A stretch of DNA of 64,000 bases, from the NCBI GenBank assembly GCA_934456435.1, contig CAKSHH010000002.1:124001-188000 (forward strand), given 5' to 3'. The notes beneath the pieces were generated by a model. That model saw only the letters and a list, made by a program, of their open reading frames with translations, was not told the origin of the DNA and did not search any database. How positions within the stretch are numbered: the first letter of the stretch is position 1; every line of letters begins with the position of its first letter. The DNA comes from an uncultured Eubacteriales bacterium (GTDB taxonomy: Bacteria > Bacillota > Clostridia > Oscillospirales > Acutalibacteraceae). Both the position numbers and the translations under genes were made by a program. Shown piece after piece: positions 1 to 7,995 of this stretch.

Positions 1-206
1 AAGCCCGAAGTGAAAGGGTGAATCGAGCGTACCTGTATGCCGTAGTACTCTTTTATTCGGCAAAGCTCGCCGAAAATATCGCCGCTGAGCTCGCAGGCGG
101 AATTGAAGAAAATTTCCGCTGTTTTTGCTCCCGCTTCTCCGACTGCGCGGAACGAATCCTCTATCAGCGTGGGATAAAAGCACGAGGAAGAAATACCTAT
201 CTGCAT
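1..206 (-). CDS. Sugar phosphate isomerase/epimerase-like TIM-barrel protein (5' end only)
   Basis: This is the N-terminal 68 codons of a gene that continues past the left edge of the window. The translation starts MQIGISSSCFYP, followed by a segment reading KTAEIFFNS and then VRSIHPFTS. This is typical of the first two strands of the AP-endonuclease-2/xylose-isomerase-like TIM barrel found in many clostridial 'sugar phosphate isomerase/epimerase' proteins. The ATG at 206-204 is preceded at a normal distance by an AGG-containing ribosome site. The gene diverges from groES. The substrate cannot be deduced from this fragment, and the rest of the gene is needed to see the metal ligands. Confidence 0.7.
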   Translation of the reverse strand, partial: MQIGISSSCFYPTLIEDSFRAVGEAGAKTAEIFFNSACELSGDIFGELCRIKEYYGIQVRSIHPFTSG

Positions 207-331
207 ACACCGAACACCTGCCTTTATGGAAATCTCACCAATATTTTAGCACCATATTTGCCGACGGTAAAGACCTTTCCGCCTGTTATTTGCAGAAATT
301 ATTATCAAATTGTTAATTTTTTCAAAAAGAC

Positions 332-359
332 TTGATTTTTATATTAAACGGGCTATAAT
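332..359 (+). promoter_or_regulatory. Sigma-A promoter of groESL
   Basis: TTGATT at 332-337 and TATAAT at 354-359 are separated by 16 bp. The CIRCE operator lies immediately downstream, so the promoter fits a heat-shock operon repressed by HrcA. Confidence 0.75.
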
Positions 360-363
360 ATAT

Positions 364-390
364 TTAGCACTCAGGGAGTGAGAGTGCCAA
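364..390 (+). promoter_or_regulatory. CIRCE element (HrcA operator)
   Basis: TTAGCACTC, nine bases, then GAGTGCCAA. This matches the CIRCE consensus (TTAGCACTC-N9-GAGTGCTAA) at all but one position. It sits between the -10 box and the groES ribosome site, the usual place for HrcA repression of groESL in Firmicutes. hrcA itself is not in the window. Confidence 0.95.
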
Positions 391-428
391 AACCAATAAA
401 TATTAAGTTTTTATAGGAGGCTTTCACA

Positions 429-713
429 ATGAAAATCAAACCGCTTGCAGACCGCGTTGTTGTTAAAATGACAGAGGCTGAAGAAAAAACACAGAGTGGA
501 ATCATACTTGCTTCTTCCGCTAAGGAGAAGCCGCAGATTGCCGAGGTTCTGGCAGTCGGTCCCGGAGGACTTGTTGACGGCAAGGAAGTTGAAATGTATG
601 TCAAGGTCGGCGATAAGGTAATCACCGGCAAATATGCAGGCACCGAAGTTAAGCTTGACAAAGAAGAGTACATCATCGTTCGTCAGAGCGATATTCTTGC
701 AATAGTAGAATAA
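429..713 (+). CDS. groES: Co-chaperonin GroES
   Basis: 94 aa, the normal length for the 10-kDa chaperonin that caps the GroEL ring during ATP-dependent folding in the cytoplasm. The N-terminus (MKIKPLADRVVVK), the mobile-loop region with SGIILASSAKEKP, and the C-terminal YIIVRQSDILAIVE are typical. A good ribosome site (AGGAGG) precedes the ATG. It is followed after 15 bp by groEL and preceded by a CIRCE box, so expression should be heat-inducible through HrcA. Confidence 0.98.
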   Translation: MKIKPLADRVVVKMTEAEEKTQSGIILASSAKEKPQIAEVLAVGPGGLVDGKEVEMYVKVGDKVITGKYAGTEVKLDKEEYIIVRQSDILAIVE

Positions 714-728
714 CAGGAGGAATTTATC

Positions 729-2369
729 ATGGCTAAACAGATTATTTACGGAGAGGAAGCCAGAAAGGCTCTCCAGGCAGGTATTGATAAGCTTGCCGAT
801 ACAGTTAAAATCACACTCGGCCCCAAGGGCAGAAACGTTGTTCTTGACAAGAAGTACGGTTCACCGTTGATCACAAACGACGGCGTTACAATCGCTAAGG
901 ACGTTGAGCTTGAGGACCCGTTCGAGAACATGGGCGCACAGCTCGTTAAGGAAGTTGCAACCAAGACAAACGACGTTGCAGGCGACGGCACAACAACCGC
1001 TACTCTTCTTGCACAGGCGTTTGTACGCGAGGGCATGAAGAACGTTGCCGCAGGCGCAAACCCGATGGTAGTTAAAAAGGGTATCAAGATGGGCGTTGAC
1101 GCCGCTGTTGAGGCTGTCAAGGCTAATTCAAAGCCCGTTACATCTTCAAACGACATTGCCCGTGTTGCTACGGTTTCAGCCGCTGACGAGGAGATCGGCA
1201 AGATCATTGCAGAGGCTATGGAAAAGGTTACTGCCGACGGCGTTATCACCGTTGAAGAGTCAAAGACAGCCGTTACAGATTCCGACATCGTTGAGGGTAT
1301 GCAGTTTGACCGCGGTTATATTTCACCCTACATGGTAACCGATACGGATAAGATGGAAGCCGTTATCGACGACGCTCTCATTCTTATCACAGACAAGAAG
1401 ATTTCAAACATTCAGGAGATTCTTCCGCTTCTTGAGCAGGTACTCAAGGGAGGCAAGAAGCTCGTTATTATCGCCGAGGACGTTGAGGGCGAGGCTCTTT
1501 CAACAATCCTTGTCAACAAGCTCCGCGGTACATTCACCTGCGTTGCAGTCAAGGCTCCGGGCTTCGGCGACAGACGTAAGGAGATGCTTCGTGATATCGC
1601 TATCCTCACAGGCGGCGAGGTTATCACATCAGACCTCGGTCTTGAGCTTGCAGACGCCACAATGGCTCAGCTCGGTCAGGCTCGTCAGGTCAAGATCTCC
1701 AAGGAGAACACAATCATCGTTGACGGTGCAGGCGACAAGGACGAGATCAAGGGCAGAGTTGCTCAGATCAAGTCACAGCTTGAGAACACAACCTCCGACT
1801 TCGATCGTGAGAAGCTCCAGGAGAGACTTGCAAAGCTTTCGGGCGGCGTAGCTGTTATCCGTGTCGGTGCGGCTACCGAGACCGAAATGAAGGACAAGAA
1901 GCTCCGTATTGAGGACGCTCTTTCGGCGACAAAGGCTGCTGTTGAAGAGGGTACCGTTGCAGGCGGCGGCGTTGCACTTCTTAACGCTATTCCGGCTGTT
2001 AAGGCTCTCCTTGATTCAACAGAGGACGCAGACGAAAAGACAGGTATCAAGATCGTGCTCAAGGCTCTTGAAGCTCCGGCACGTCAGATTGCCGCGAACG
2101 CAGGTCTTGAGGGCTCGGTTATCGTAAATGATATTGTTTCGAGCGGCAAGACAGGTTACGGCTACAACTTCGCAACAGGCGAATTTGTTGATATGTTCGA
2201 GGCAGGTATTCTTGACCCGACAAAGGTTACACGTTCCGCAATTCAGAATGCGTCGAGCGTTGCCGCAATGGTGCTCACAACAGAGTCACTTGTTGCCGAC
2301 AAGCCCGATCCGCAGGCAGACGCAGCAGCGGCCGCAGCAATGGCAAGCCAGGGCGGCGGAATGTATTGA
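729..2369 (+). CDS. groEL: Chaperonin GroEL
   Basis: 546 aa, full length, ending in the characteristic Gly/Met-rich tail (GGGMY). It is the 60-kDa chaperonin that forms the double-ring folding chamber with GroES. Conserved features include the ATP-binding segment near residues 30-35 (LGPKGRNVV) and the DGTTTAT motif near residue 87. It is the second gene of the groESL operon, with a strong ribosome site (AGGAGG) before the ATG and a rho-independent terminator 30 bp after the stop. The long antisense frames inside it are shadows of its biased codon use. Confidence 0.98.
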   Translation: MAKQIIYGEEARKALQAGIDKLADTVKITLGPKGRNVVLDKKYGSPLITNDGVTIAKDVELEDPFENMGAQLVKEVATKTNDVAGDGTTTATLLAQAFVREGMKNVAAGANPMVVKKGIKMGVDAAVEAVKANSKPVTSSNDIARVATVSAADEEIGKIIAEAMEKVTADGVITVEESKTAVTDSDIVEGMQFDRGYISPYMVTDTDKMEAVIDDALILITDKKISNIQEILPLLEQVLKGGKKLVIIAEDVEGEALSTILVNKLRGTFTCVAVKAPGFGDRRKEMLRDIAILTGGEVITSDLGLELADATMAQLGQARQVKISKENTIIVDGAGDKDEIKGRVAQIKSQLENTTSDFDREKLQERLAKLSGGVAVIRVGAATETEMKDKKLRIEDALSATKAAVEEGTVAGGGVALLNAIPAVKALLDSTEDADEKTGIKIVLKALEAPARQIAANAGLEGSVIVNDIVSSGKTGYGYNFATGEFVDMFEAGILDPTKVTRSAIQNASSVAAMVLTTESLVADKPDPQADAAAAAAMASQGGGMY

Positions 2370-2396
2370 TAAGCGAAAGCTGAATAGTTAAACGGC

Positions 2397-2437
2397 ACCA
2401 CCGCCGAGCAGATTTCCTGCTCGGCGGTGGTTTTTAT
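2397..2437 (+). terminator. Rho-independent terminator after groEL
   Basis: A perfect 14-bp stem (ACCACCGCCGAGCA with its complement) with a 7-nt loop and a T run. It closes the groESL operon. Confidence 0.95.
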
Positions 2438-2554
2438 GTGGCGGCAACAGAGCCATGCGTGTTATATAGGTATTATTAGCGAGTCGAGTTTTTTAAAAAA
2501 CAGATGGGTATGTCACTATTTCACTATAATAAGGTGTGTTACAATAGTATTATA

Positions 2555-2597
2555 AACCATATATGGTTAAATTTCAACATAAACTAACCATATATGA
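2555..2597. promoter_or_regulatory. Operator-like palindrome and second half-copy upstream of an XRE gene
   Basis: AACCATATATGGTT at 2555-2568 is a perfect 14-bp palindrome. A partial copy, AACCATATATGAT, follows at about 2586-2598. The same AACCATATATG core recurs at 3020-3031, upstream of the next XRE gene. The position just before the start of a DNA-binding protein suggests an autoregulatory operator; this is inference. Confidence 0.5.
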
Positions 2598-2637
2598 TAT
2601 AATTCAGTCAAATGCACAAAGAAACGGTGATAATTTT

Positions 2638-2856
2638 ATGCAAGAATACTACTATCCGAGACTGAAAGATATTCGTGAAGATAGCGACAAAACTCAAAAA
2701 GATATTGCTGAAGTGTTGAACACAACATATCAGTATTACAGTGCATACGAACGCGGTGTCAGGGATATTCCGAGTCACCACATCATTACGCTTGCAAAAT
2801 ACTATAATGTTTCTGCCGATTATCTGCTCGGTCTGAGCAATGATAAGAATAAATAA
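2638..2856 (+). CDS. Small XRE-family helix-turn-helix regulator
   Basis: 72 aa from the ATG at 2638. An upstream in-frame ATG exists at 2563, but it falls inside the palindromic operator and has no ribosome site, so I prefer the shorter form. The protein is almost entirely one HTH_3/Cro-CI domain: LKDIREDSDKTQKDIAEVLN forms the first helices, and YYSAYERGVRDIP the recognition helix and following turn. It ends with the common clostridial ADYLLGLS segment. Such single-domain regulators usually bind short palindromes near their own gene. The target is unknown. Confidence 0.85.
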   Translation: MQEYYYPRLKDIREDSDKTQKDIAEVLNTTYQYYSAYERGVRDIPSHHIITLAKYYNVSADYLLGLSNDKNK

Positions 2857-2877
2857 TCAGAAGTATTTAAAATGAAT

Positions 2878-2957
2878 CACGGCACGATGTGGGCATCGTG
2901 CCCTACGACGAGTTTTGATGAATCCTGAACCGTAGGGCATGATGCCCACATCATGCC
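2878..2957. repeat. 80-bp palindromic dispersed repeat, copy 1
   Basis: The left arm contains GGCACGATG..CATCGTGCC and the right arm GGCATGATG..CATCATGCC. Each arm is itself a hairpin, and the two arms are also nearly complementary to each other across a central spacer of about 20 bp. Copies 2-4 lie at 3767-3846, 16111-16187 and 27631-27706. All four are intergenic. No coding capacity is seen. Confidence 0.9.
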
Positions 2958-3108
2958 CAAAGCAGCAGAAATGCAAAATGTATGATTGAAACATACATCA
3001 TATAATATAATATCTAGTTAAACCATATATGTCAAGTAAAATATCTAAAATAAACCAATGTATTTTATATTCTGTACTGTACAATTAGATATAAAGAGGT
3101 GGTTTGTT

Positions 3109-3417
3109 TTGGAGAAAAAAGATTTCAGCAGTCGTCTTGCACAGTTAAGAATCAATAAGGGAGTATCGGCAAGGGATATGAGCTTGTCTTTGGGTCAAAG
3201 TCCCGGATATATAAACAATATTGAGAATGCCGTGAACTATCCGTCAATGACTGTTTTCTTTTATATATGTGAATATCTTGAAATAACGCCGGCTGAATTT
3301 TTTGAAACAAATTCCACAAACCCGTCAAAAGAAAGAGAACTTGTACAGGCAGTTAAAGGGTTAAGTAATGAACAGCTTGATACCTTAATTTCACTTGCCA
3401 AAGGACTAAAAAAATAA
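3109..3417 (+). CDS. XRE-family helix-turn-helix regulator
   Basis: 102 aa using the TTG start at 3109, which has AGAGGTGG six bases upstream. An earlier in-frame ATG at 3058 lacks a ribosome site. Residues 1-65 are an HTH domain (LAQLRINKGVSARDMSLSLG, then PGYINNIENAVNYPS). A C-terminal tail resembles the chromosomal family that ends 'LSNEQLDTLISLAKGLKK'. The architecture is shared with the gene at 46138-46437. An AACCATATATG motif like that of the preceding XRE gene lies about 80 bp upstream, so the two may share a regulator. Confidence 0.85.
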   Translation: MEKKDFSSRLAQLRINKGVSARDMSLSLGQSPGYINNIENAVNYPSMTVFFYICEYLEITPAEFFETNSTNPSKERELVQAVKGLSNEQLDTLISLAKGLKK

Positions 3418-3429
3418 TAATTAACACAT

Positions 3430-3461
3430 CGCTGAACGGTAAATCTGTTCGGCGTTTTTTT
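3430..3461 (+). terminator. Terminator after the second XRE gene
   Basis: CGCTGAAC pairs with GTTCGGCG (one T-G pair) and is followed by seven T residues. Confidence 0.8.
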
Positions 3462-3766
3462 GGCAATCAATTTAAGGCGCCGCTTCGCTACCCTCAAGGG
3501 GAAGGCTGATAAAATGACAGAAAAAATCACAAAGCAATTATAAAACTTAATGACGCGCACAGACCCCAGCCTCTCCTTGATTGAAGTCAAGGGGAGGCGT
3601 CGAAATGGATTGAAGATGGTAGACGTTAGATTTTAGATATTAACTACGGTAGATTTTGCCTTTTTATTTGTCCGCATCTAACATCTAAAATCTAATATTT
3701 AATATCTAAAGTCTATCTTGACGGAGGGGATAAAGAAATAAGTGATTATCAATATTTAAAAAGAAT

Positions 3767-3846
3767 CACGGCACGATGCGGGCATCGTGCCCTACGACGA
3801 GTTTTGATGAATCCTGAACCGTAGGGCATGATGCCCACATCATGCC
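3767..3846. repeat. 80-bp palindromic dispersed repeat, copy 2
   Basis: Nearly identical to copy 1 over the whole 80 bp, including the central spacer (GAGTTTTGATGAATCCTGAA). This indicates recent spread or gene conversion. Confidence 0.9.
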
Positions 3847-4056
3847 GTCAAGTTAGAAGAAATCTTTTCAGAGCCCCTGTATGTGCCTCTGCACAGTTTG
3901 TCCGGGGAACAAAAAGTAACAAAAATAACGCTGAGCTGTAACTTTTTGTAACTTTTTAGATTTTGCACAAATTTTGCGGTACTGAGTTGCCGTTAAAATC
4001 CAAATAACGGCAAAATACGGCTGTTTAAACCTTGAATATGACTTTTTCTTGTAGGT

Positions 4057-4081
4057 GATTTTGTGAAATGTTCACAAAATC
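4057..4081. repeat. Perfect 11-bp inverted repeat upstream of the YabE-like gene promoter
   Basis: GATTTTGTGAA, a 3-nt centre, then TTCACAAAATC, ending 15 bp before the -35 box. It could be an operator or the terminator-like end of an upstream transcript; the sequence alone does not decide. Confidence 0.6.
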
Positions 4082-4096
4082 ATTTTGCTTTTTCAT

Positions 4097-4125
4097 TTGA
4101 CAAATTAGGCATAGATTACTATAAT
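4097..4125 (+). promoter_or_regulatory. Consensus sigma-A promoter
   Basis: TTGACA-N17-TATAAT, a perfect match to the vegetative consensus. It predicts a leader of about 80 nt that contains a CGGTT..AACCG hairpin before the ribosome site of the 4215 gene. Confidence 0.85.
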
Positions 4126-4214
4126 AGGCGACGTTGGTGTAAAACTAACCGAAAAACTTACAGGCATTGCCTGAATAAAACGGTTACAAAACCGTATAAA
4201 AGGAGCTTCCGATA

Positions 4215-5459
4215 ATGGAAACATTGAAGAAAATCGGCAAGGTGATTTCCAAAGCCAAGATCAGAGTTATTTCTTTGACTCTCATTGTGTGCTTTATTGC
4301 AGCGACAATCTTCGCTGCCGCCGCCAATTCATATTCGGTAAAGATTATTGCCGACGGCGAGGAGATCAATATTACAACTCTCAGAGAAAATGCCGACGAA
4401 ATCTTAAAGCAGGTCAATATTGAGGTCAATCAGGGCGACGTAGTCGATCTTTCTGATTTTTCAAGCGGTACAAAGTCAACGATCAGGGTTTACAGAGCTT
4501 GTACTATCAAGGTTTTTGACGGCACAAACGAGGGCGTCACTTACCCGGCGGTAGGCACGGTTGCCTATACTTTCGAGAAGAACGGTATCGCTCTTTCCGA
4601 CGCAGACGAGCTGAGCTGTAACAGAGACGACGAAGTTTATGAGGGCATGGAAATTGTCATCAGCCGGGCCTTTGCAATAACGGTTTACGCCGACGGCGAG
4701 ACCTACAAGCTAAATATGGCGAGCGGTACGGTTGCAGACGCTCTTGACAAGGCGGTTGTAACAATCAGCGACGACGATATCATTTCCGCTCCGCTTGATA
4801 CGCCGCTCACAAAGAATATGACGATCAGAGTATCGCGCGTTACCTATAAGGAGAGAACCGTAAACGAGGTTCTTCCGTTCACAACAAAGAAGGTAGCCAA
4901 CGATTCGATGTATAAGGATCAGACAAAGACGATCAAAAAGGGTGTAAACGGCAGTCAGACCGTAACCTATAAGGATAAATACGTTGACGGAAAGCTCAAG
5001 GAGTCGGCAAAGGTCAAGGCGGTTGTTACAAAGGCTGCAACGGAGGCAGTCGTTCAGTACGGCACAAAATCACGTCCGACAGTCAGCGCTCTCGGCTTCA
5101 ACACGGTTTCAACCCTCAGCGCACCGTCAAGCCTTACCTTCAGCGGTTCCGTTCCCACTTCCTACAAGAGGAAGATCGTCGGCACGGCATCGGCTTATTC
5201 GGGCGGCGGAGTTACCGCTACCGGCAAGTATGTAAGACCGGGTTATGTTGCCGTAAACCCGAATCAGATCCCTTACGGCAGTAAGATGTGGATCGTTTCA
5301 AACGACGGAGCTTATGTTTACGGCTACGCATCGGCTGAGGACACAGGCGGATTTATCTACTGGTCGGGAAGCAGCTCAACAGTCTGCGACTTGTACTTTG
5401 ATTCCGAGTCTCAGGCATGTGCTTTCGGCAGACGTTCGGTCACAATTTATATTCTCTGA
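4215..5459 (+). CDS. YabE/Rpf-like cell-wall protein (DUF348, G5 and 3D domains)
   Basis: 414 aa. One N-terminal membrane anchor or uncleaved signal lies at about residues 17-40. Two DUF348 ubiquitin-like repeats follow (around YSVKIIADGEEINITTL and FAITVYADGETYKLNM), then a G5 domain (about 205-285, YKERTVNEVLPF onward). The C-terminal 3D domain is at about 320-414, with the conserved Asp residues in AEDTGG and CDLYFDS. This is the layout of Bacillus YabE and related Rpf-like proteins, thought to be muralytic enzymes acting on peptidoglycan outside the membrane. A perfect sigma-A promoter precedes it and a terminator follows directly. Confidence 0.9.
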   Translation: METLKKIGKVISKAKIRVISLTLIVCFIAATIFAAAANSYSVKIIADGEEINITTLRENADEILKQVNIEVNQGDVVDLSDFSSGTKSTIRVYRACTIKVFDGTNEGVTYPAVGTVAYTFEKNGIALSDADELSCNRDDEVYEGMEIVISRAFAITVYADGETYKLNMASGTVADALDKAVVTISDDDIISAPLDTPLTKNMTIRVSRVTYKERTVNEVLPFTTKKVANDSMYKDQTKTIKKGVNGSQTVTYKDKYVDGKLKESAKVKAVVTKAATEAVVQYGTKSRPTVSALGFNTVSTLSAPSSLTFSGSVPTSYKRKIVGTASAYSGGGVTATGKYVRPGYVAVNPNQIPYGSKMWIVSNDGAYVYGYASAEDTGGFIYWSGSSSTVCDLYFDSESQACAFGRRSVTIYIL

Positions 5460-5464
5460 TTTTC

Positions 5465-5499
5465 ACCGCACAACCTGTAATGTGGTTGTGCGGTTTTTT
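5465..5499 (+). terminator. Terminator after the YabE-like gene
   Basis: A perfect 11-bp stem (ACCGCACAACC) with an 8-nt loop and a T6 tail. Confidence 0.95.
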
Positions 5500-5526
5500 C
5501 AGCATAACTGTACGGAGGAAGTCAAT

Positions 5527-6225
5527 ATGTCAAGCAAAAAAATAACGGTTTACGGAGAGCTTGTGTATGCCCTGGCAATAATTTGCCTGTCGTTTTCGGT
5601 CGCTATGCTCAGCGCGGCAAATTTCGGAGTGTCAATGATAGTTGCCCCTGCATACATAATCAGTCAGAAGCTCGGATTTCTGACATTCGGACAGGGCGAA
5701 TACCTTGTTCAAAGCATACTTTTCATTGTGTTTTGCATACTTATGAAAAAAGTGAAGCTGACTTATTTCAGCTCGTTTGCGACCTGCCTGATTTACGGAG
5801 CCGTGCTTGATTTGTGGCGCACCGTTGTTCCCGTGTTCAATCCGTCCGTGACGGAGCCGGGAAGCATGGCAATGCCCGTCAGGGTGGTGTTCTTCATTAT
5901 CGGAATGGTTTTGACTTCATTTTCTGTTATGCTTTTCTACAAGACTTATCTCTATCCGCAGGTTTACGATTTCTTTGTCAAGGGAATCAGCCACCGCTTC
6001 GGAAAGGACAGAACCAAGTTTAAAATTGCATTTGACTTTTCGTGCCTTGCCGTTTCCTGTGCACTCACGCTGATTTTCTTCCGAAAATTTGTCGGTGTCG
6101 GCATCGGAACGCTTATTTTGACTGCGCTCAACGGCTTTATGATAGGTTGGTTCGACCGAATGTTCGATAAGTTCTTTATTATGAAGCCTCGATTCCCAAA
6201 ATTTGCCGCAAAGTTTGATTTATAA
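5527..6225 (+). CDS. Multispanning membrane protein, DUF6198/YczE-like
   Basis: 232 aa from the ATG at 5527, which has ACGGAGGAAG upstream. Longer forms of this frame run into the preceding gene and terminator and are rejected. Five to six hydrophobic segments are visible: YALAIICLSFSVAML, the YLVQSILFIVFCI region, the VVFFIIGMVLTSFSVML region, the FSCLAVSCALTLIFF region and a C-terminal GIGTLILTALNGFMIGW. The N-terminal pattern resembles the YitT/YczE membrane families. The function is not established for the family. The gene appears monocistronic, between a terminator and a separate promoter. Confidence 0.75.
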   Translation: MSSKKITVYGELVYALAIICLSFSVAMLSAANFGVSMIVAPAYIISQKLGFLTFGQGEYLVQSILFIVFCILMKKVKLTYFSSFATCLIYGAVLDLWRTVVPVFNPSVTEPGSMAMPVRVVFFIIGMVLTSFSVMLFYKTYLYPQVYDFFVKGISHRFGKDRTKFKIAFDFSCLAVSCALTLIFFRKFVGVGIGTLILTALNGFMIGWFDRMFDKFFIMKPRFPKFAAKFDL

Positions 6226-6256
6226 TTCGGACAAAAAGAATTAACAAATAATTCAC

Positions 6257-6285
6257 TTGAATTTGTGCGTAAAATGTTGTATGCT
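6257..6285 (+). promoter_or_regulatory. Promoter of the lipoprotein-SDR pair
   Basis: TTGAAT-N17-TATGCT, upstream of the 6347 gene. Confidence 0.6.
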
Positions 6286-6346
6286 TATATCAACAGGAAA
6301 ATGTTTTGCTTCAGTCATTTTCTTTATTTTACGGAGGTAATTAACT

Positions 6347-7237
6347 ATGAAAAAAGGTTTATGCATAGTTCTTTCTGCGCTGATGATAGTTTTTTCGTTT
6401 GCAGCCTGCGGAAAGAAAATTGATAAGGAGACCCCGACAAAGGTTGATGAAAACGGTTCCGCTTATATTGAGGTAACCGACAAGGACGGCAACGAAGTAA
6501 CGTCTGTGCTTTCCGATAAGGACAAAGCCAAGGCCGACAAGAATGCGGCTAAAACCACAACAACGGCAGGAGCTATTGACACTTCAAAGCTTGAAAAAGA
6601 ATATTCGGCAATCGGAAACTTGAACGAGGAGGATTTGAAGTCGGATAAGAAGGATTTGATTCCCGACGGTACATCAATTAAAAAGACCTCTTTGCGCGAT
6701 GATATTATTGCAAAGACTATCAAATCCGGCAAGTTCACAATTAAGATGACGCTTCAAACCGCATCTGACGGCACAATGCCTGTGACGCTTGTCAGCAACG
6801 GCAAAAAGCTTGCCGCAGATATGACTATTGAGGGCGCAACAATCAGAGCGATCTTTGAGGACGGAAAGGCGTATGTCGTCATGCCTAACGCAAAAATGTA
6901 TTTCCAGATGTCGTCGGATGACCTCGGAAATATCGGCGATATCGGTTCAATGGTTGATTCCGACGGTACTTATGTAAGCTCGTCAAAGGTTAAAAAGAAC
7001 GGCGTCGAATACACCTGTGAGGAGTATAAGAGCGCTGACGGTACGATAATTAAGTATTACTTCGCTAAGAATGAATGGAAGCGTATGGAAGTTATCACCG
7101 ATGAAGAGGTTGCAATTTATGAAATTGAAACTCTTTCTTCAAAAGCCGATGAGAGCATATTCTCACTCAAGGGTTACAGCGATATGACCGCGCTTCTCGG
7201 TCAGGCTGATTTAACCACAACCACAAAGAAAAAGTAA
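6347..7237 (+). CDS. Secreted lipoprotein of unknown function
   Basis: 296 aa. It has a type II signal peptide with lipobox FAAC at about residues 18-21, so it should be anchored to the outer face of the membrane. The first 100 residues after the Cys are charged and low in complexity (Lys/Asp/Thr-rich). The rest (about 105-290) has alternating beta-type segments, including a repeated 'KxxGVEYTCEEY' style segment, reminiscent of LppX/LolA-like lipid-binding lipoproteins. That similarity is weak. The stop codon overlaps the start of the following SDR gene (TAATG), so the two are translationally coupled. Confidence 0.75.
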   Translation: MKKGLCIVLSALMIVFSFAACGKKIDKETPTKVDENGSAYIEVTDKDGNEVTSVLSDKDKAKADKNAAKTTTTAGAIDTSKLEKEYSAIGNLNEEDLKSDKKDLIPDGTSIKKTSLRDDIIAKTIKSGKFTIKMTLQTASDGTMPVTLVSNGKKLAADMTIEGATIRAIFEDGKAYVVMPNAKMYFQMSSDDLGNIGDIGSMVDSDGTYVSSSKVKKNGVEYTCEEYKSADGTIIKYYFAKNEWKRMEVITDEEVAIYEIETLSSKADESIFSLKGYSDMTALLGQADLTTTTKKK

Positions 7238-7965
7238 TGAAAAATGCAGTTATAACAGGCTCTGCGAGGGGAATCGGCGCACAGACGGCGCGTCTCTTTG
7301 CCGCAGAGGGCTACAATGTGGTCATAAACTATAACACAAGTGAAAATGATGCCGCTGAGCTTTGTCGTGAGATAAGGCTCGGCGGCGGCAATTCTGTTGC
7401 CGTTCAGGCTGACGTTTCAAAGCGAAAGGAAGCCGAACGGCTTTTTGACGAGGCAAGAGAAGCTTTTGGCCCGATTGACGTGCTCGTGAACAACGCAGGA
7501 ATTGCACAAATCAAGCTGTTTACGGATATCAGCGACGAGGACTATGACAGAATGTTCGACTGCAATGTCAGGAGCGTTTTTAACTGCTGTCAATGTGTTC
7601 TGCCGGATATGATTCACCAAAAATACGGCAGGATAATCAACGTGTCGTCGATGTGGGGCGTTACGGGGGCTTCCTGTGAGGTGCACTATTCGGCGTCGAA
7701 GTCGGCTGTTATCGGAATGACAAAGGCACTTGCGCGCGAGCTTGCTCCCTCAGGCATAACGGTGAATGCAGTTGCCCCCGGAGTGATTGACACGCCGATG
7801 AACAGCGGATTTGACAGCGAAACTATGGAAGCGCTGAAAAACGAAACGCCGGTCGGCAGACTCGGCACTCCCGAAGACGTGGCAAGGGCAATACTCTTCC
7901 TTGCCGACAGGGGATCGGACTTCATCACGGGACAGACTATCGGAATTGACGGCGGGTTTATCTAA
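7237..7965 (+). CDS. SDR-family NAD(P)-dependent reductase (FabG/YmfI-like)
   Basis: 242 aa, a classical short-chain dehydrogenase: TGSARGIG cofactor motif at residues 6-13, VNNAG near 85-89, the active-site Ser (SSMWG) near 138 and YSASK near 150, ending IDGGFI. The segments IAQIKLFTDISDEDYDRMFD and SMWGVTGASCEVHYS match a clostridial subgroup commonly annotated as 3-oxoacyl-ACP reductase or as the EF-P 5-aminopentanone reductase YmfI. No efp gene is in the window, so I do not choose between them. Its start codon overlaps the stop of the lipoprotein gene. Confidence 0.85.
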   Translation: MKNAVITGSARGIGAQTARLFAAEGYNVVINYNTSENDAAELCREIRLGGGNSVAVQADVSKRKEAERLFDEAREAFGPIDVLVNNAGIAQIKLFTDISDEDYDRMFDCNVRSVFNCCQCVLPDMIHQKYGRIINVSSMWGVTGASCEVHYSASKSAVIGMTKALARELAPSGITVNAVAPGVIDTPMNSGFDSETMEALKNETPVGRLGTPEDVARAILFLADRGSDFITGQTIGIDGGFI

Positions 7966-7995
7966 GTGCGCCGTTTTTTGAAACATTTATCGGTT

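Larger units (their letters stand above)
3462..4214. other. Long repeat-rich intergenic region
   Basis: No credible ORF is present. The region holds several ordered elements. GCCTCTCCTTGA at 3569-3580 is paired with 3587-3598, and a related CCTCAAGGGGAAGGC lies at about 3492-3506. A perfect 13-bp inverted repeat TTAGATTTTAGAT lies at 3626-3638 with 3683-3695. The 80-bp repeat copy 2 is at 3767-3846. A near-perfect 15-bp arm pair lies at 3911-3925/3943-3957, a 9-bp stem at 3987-3995/4005-4013, and an 11-bp inverted repeat GATTTTGTGAA at 4057-4067/4071-4081. The sigma-A promoter of the next gene follows. I do not recognise a riboswitch. Confidence 0.7.

Noticed and set aside
310..327. A Rex-box-like sequence upstream of groES (TTGTTAA then TTCAAAA)
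   Set aside because: It matches 12/14 positions only because the region is very A/T rich, and the right half lacks the key C. groESL already has a clear CIRCE operator.
746..1288. Long antisense ORFs inside groEL, adhE and the hydrogenase genes (for example also 20393-21166 and 25634-26767 on the minus strand)
   Set aside because: They are shadows of the strongly biased coding frame. They have no ribosome site and contain low-complexity or implausible protein sequence.
3847..4130. A possible c-di-AMP (ydaO-yuaA) riboswitch before the YabE-like gene
   Set aside because: The gene type would fit, and a GGGGAAC stretch is present, but the other conserved segments and pairing elements are not, and the strong promoter lies downstream of it.
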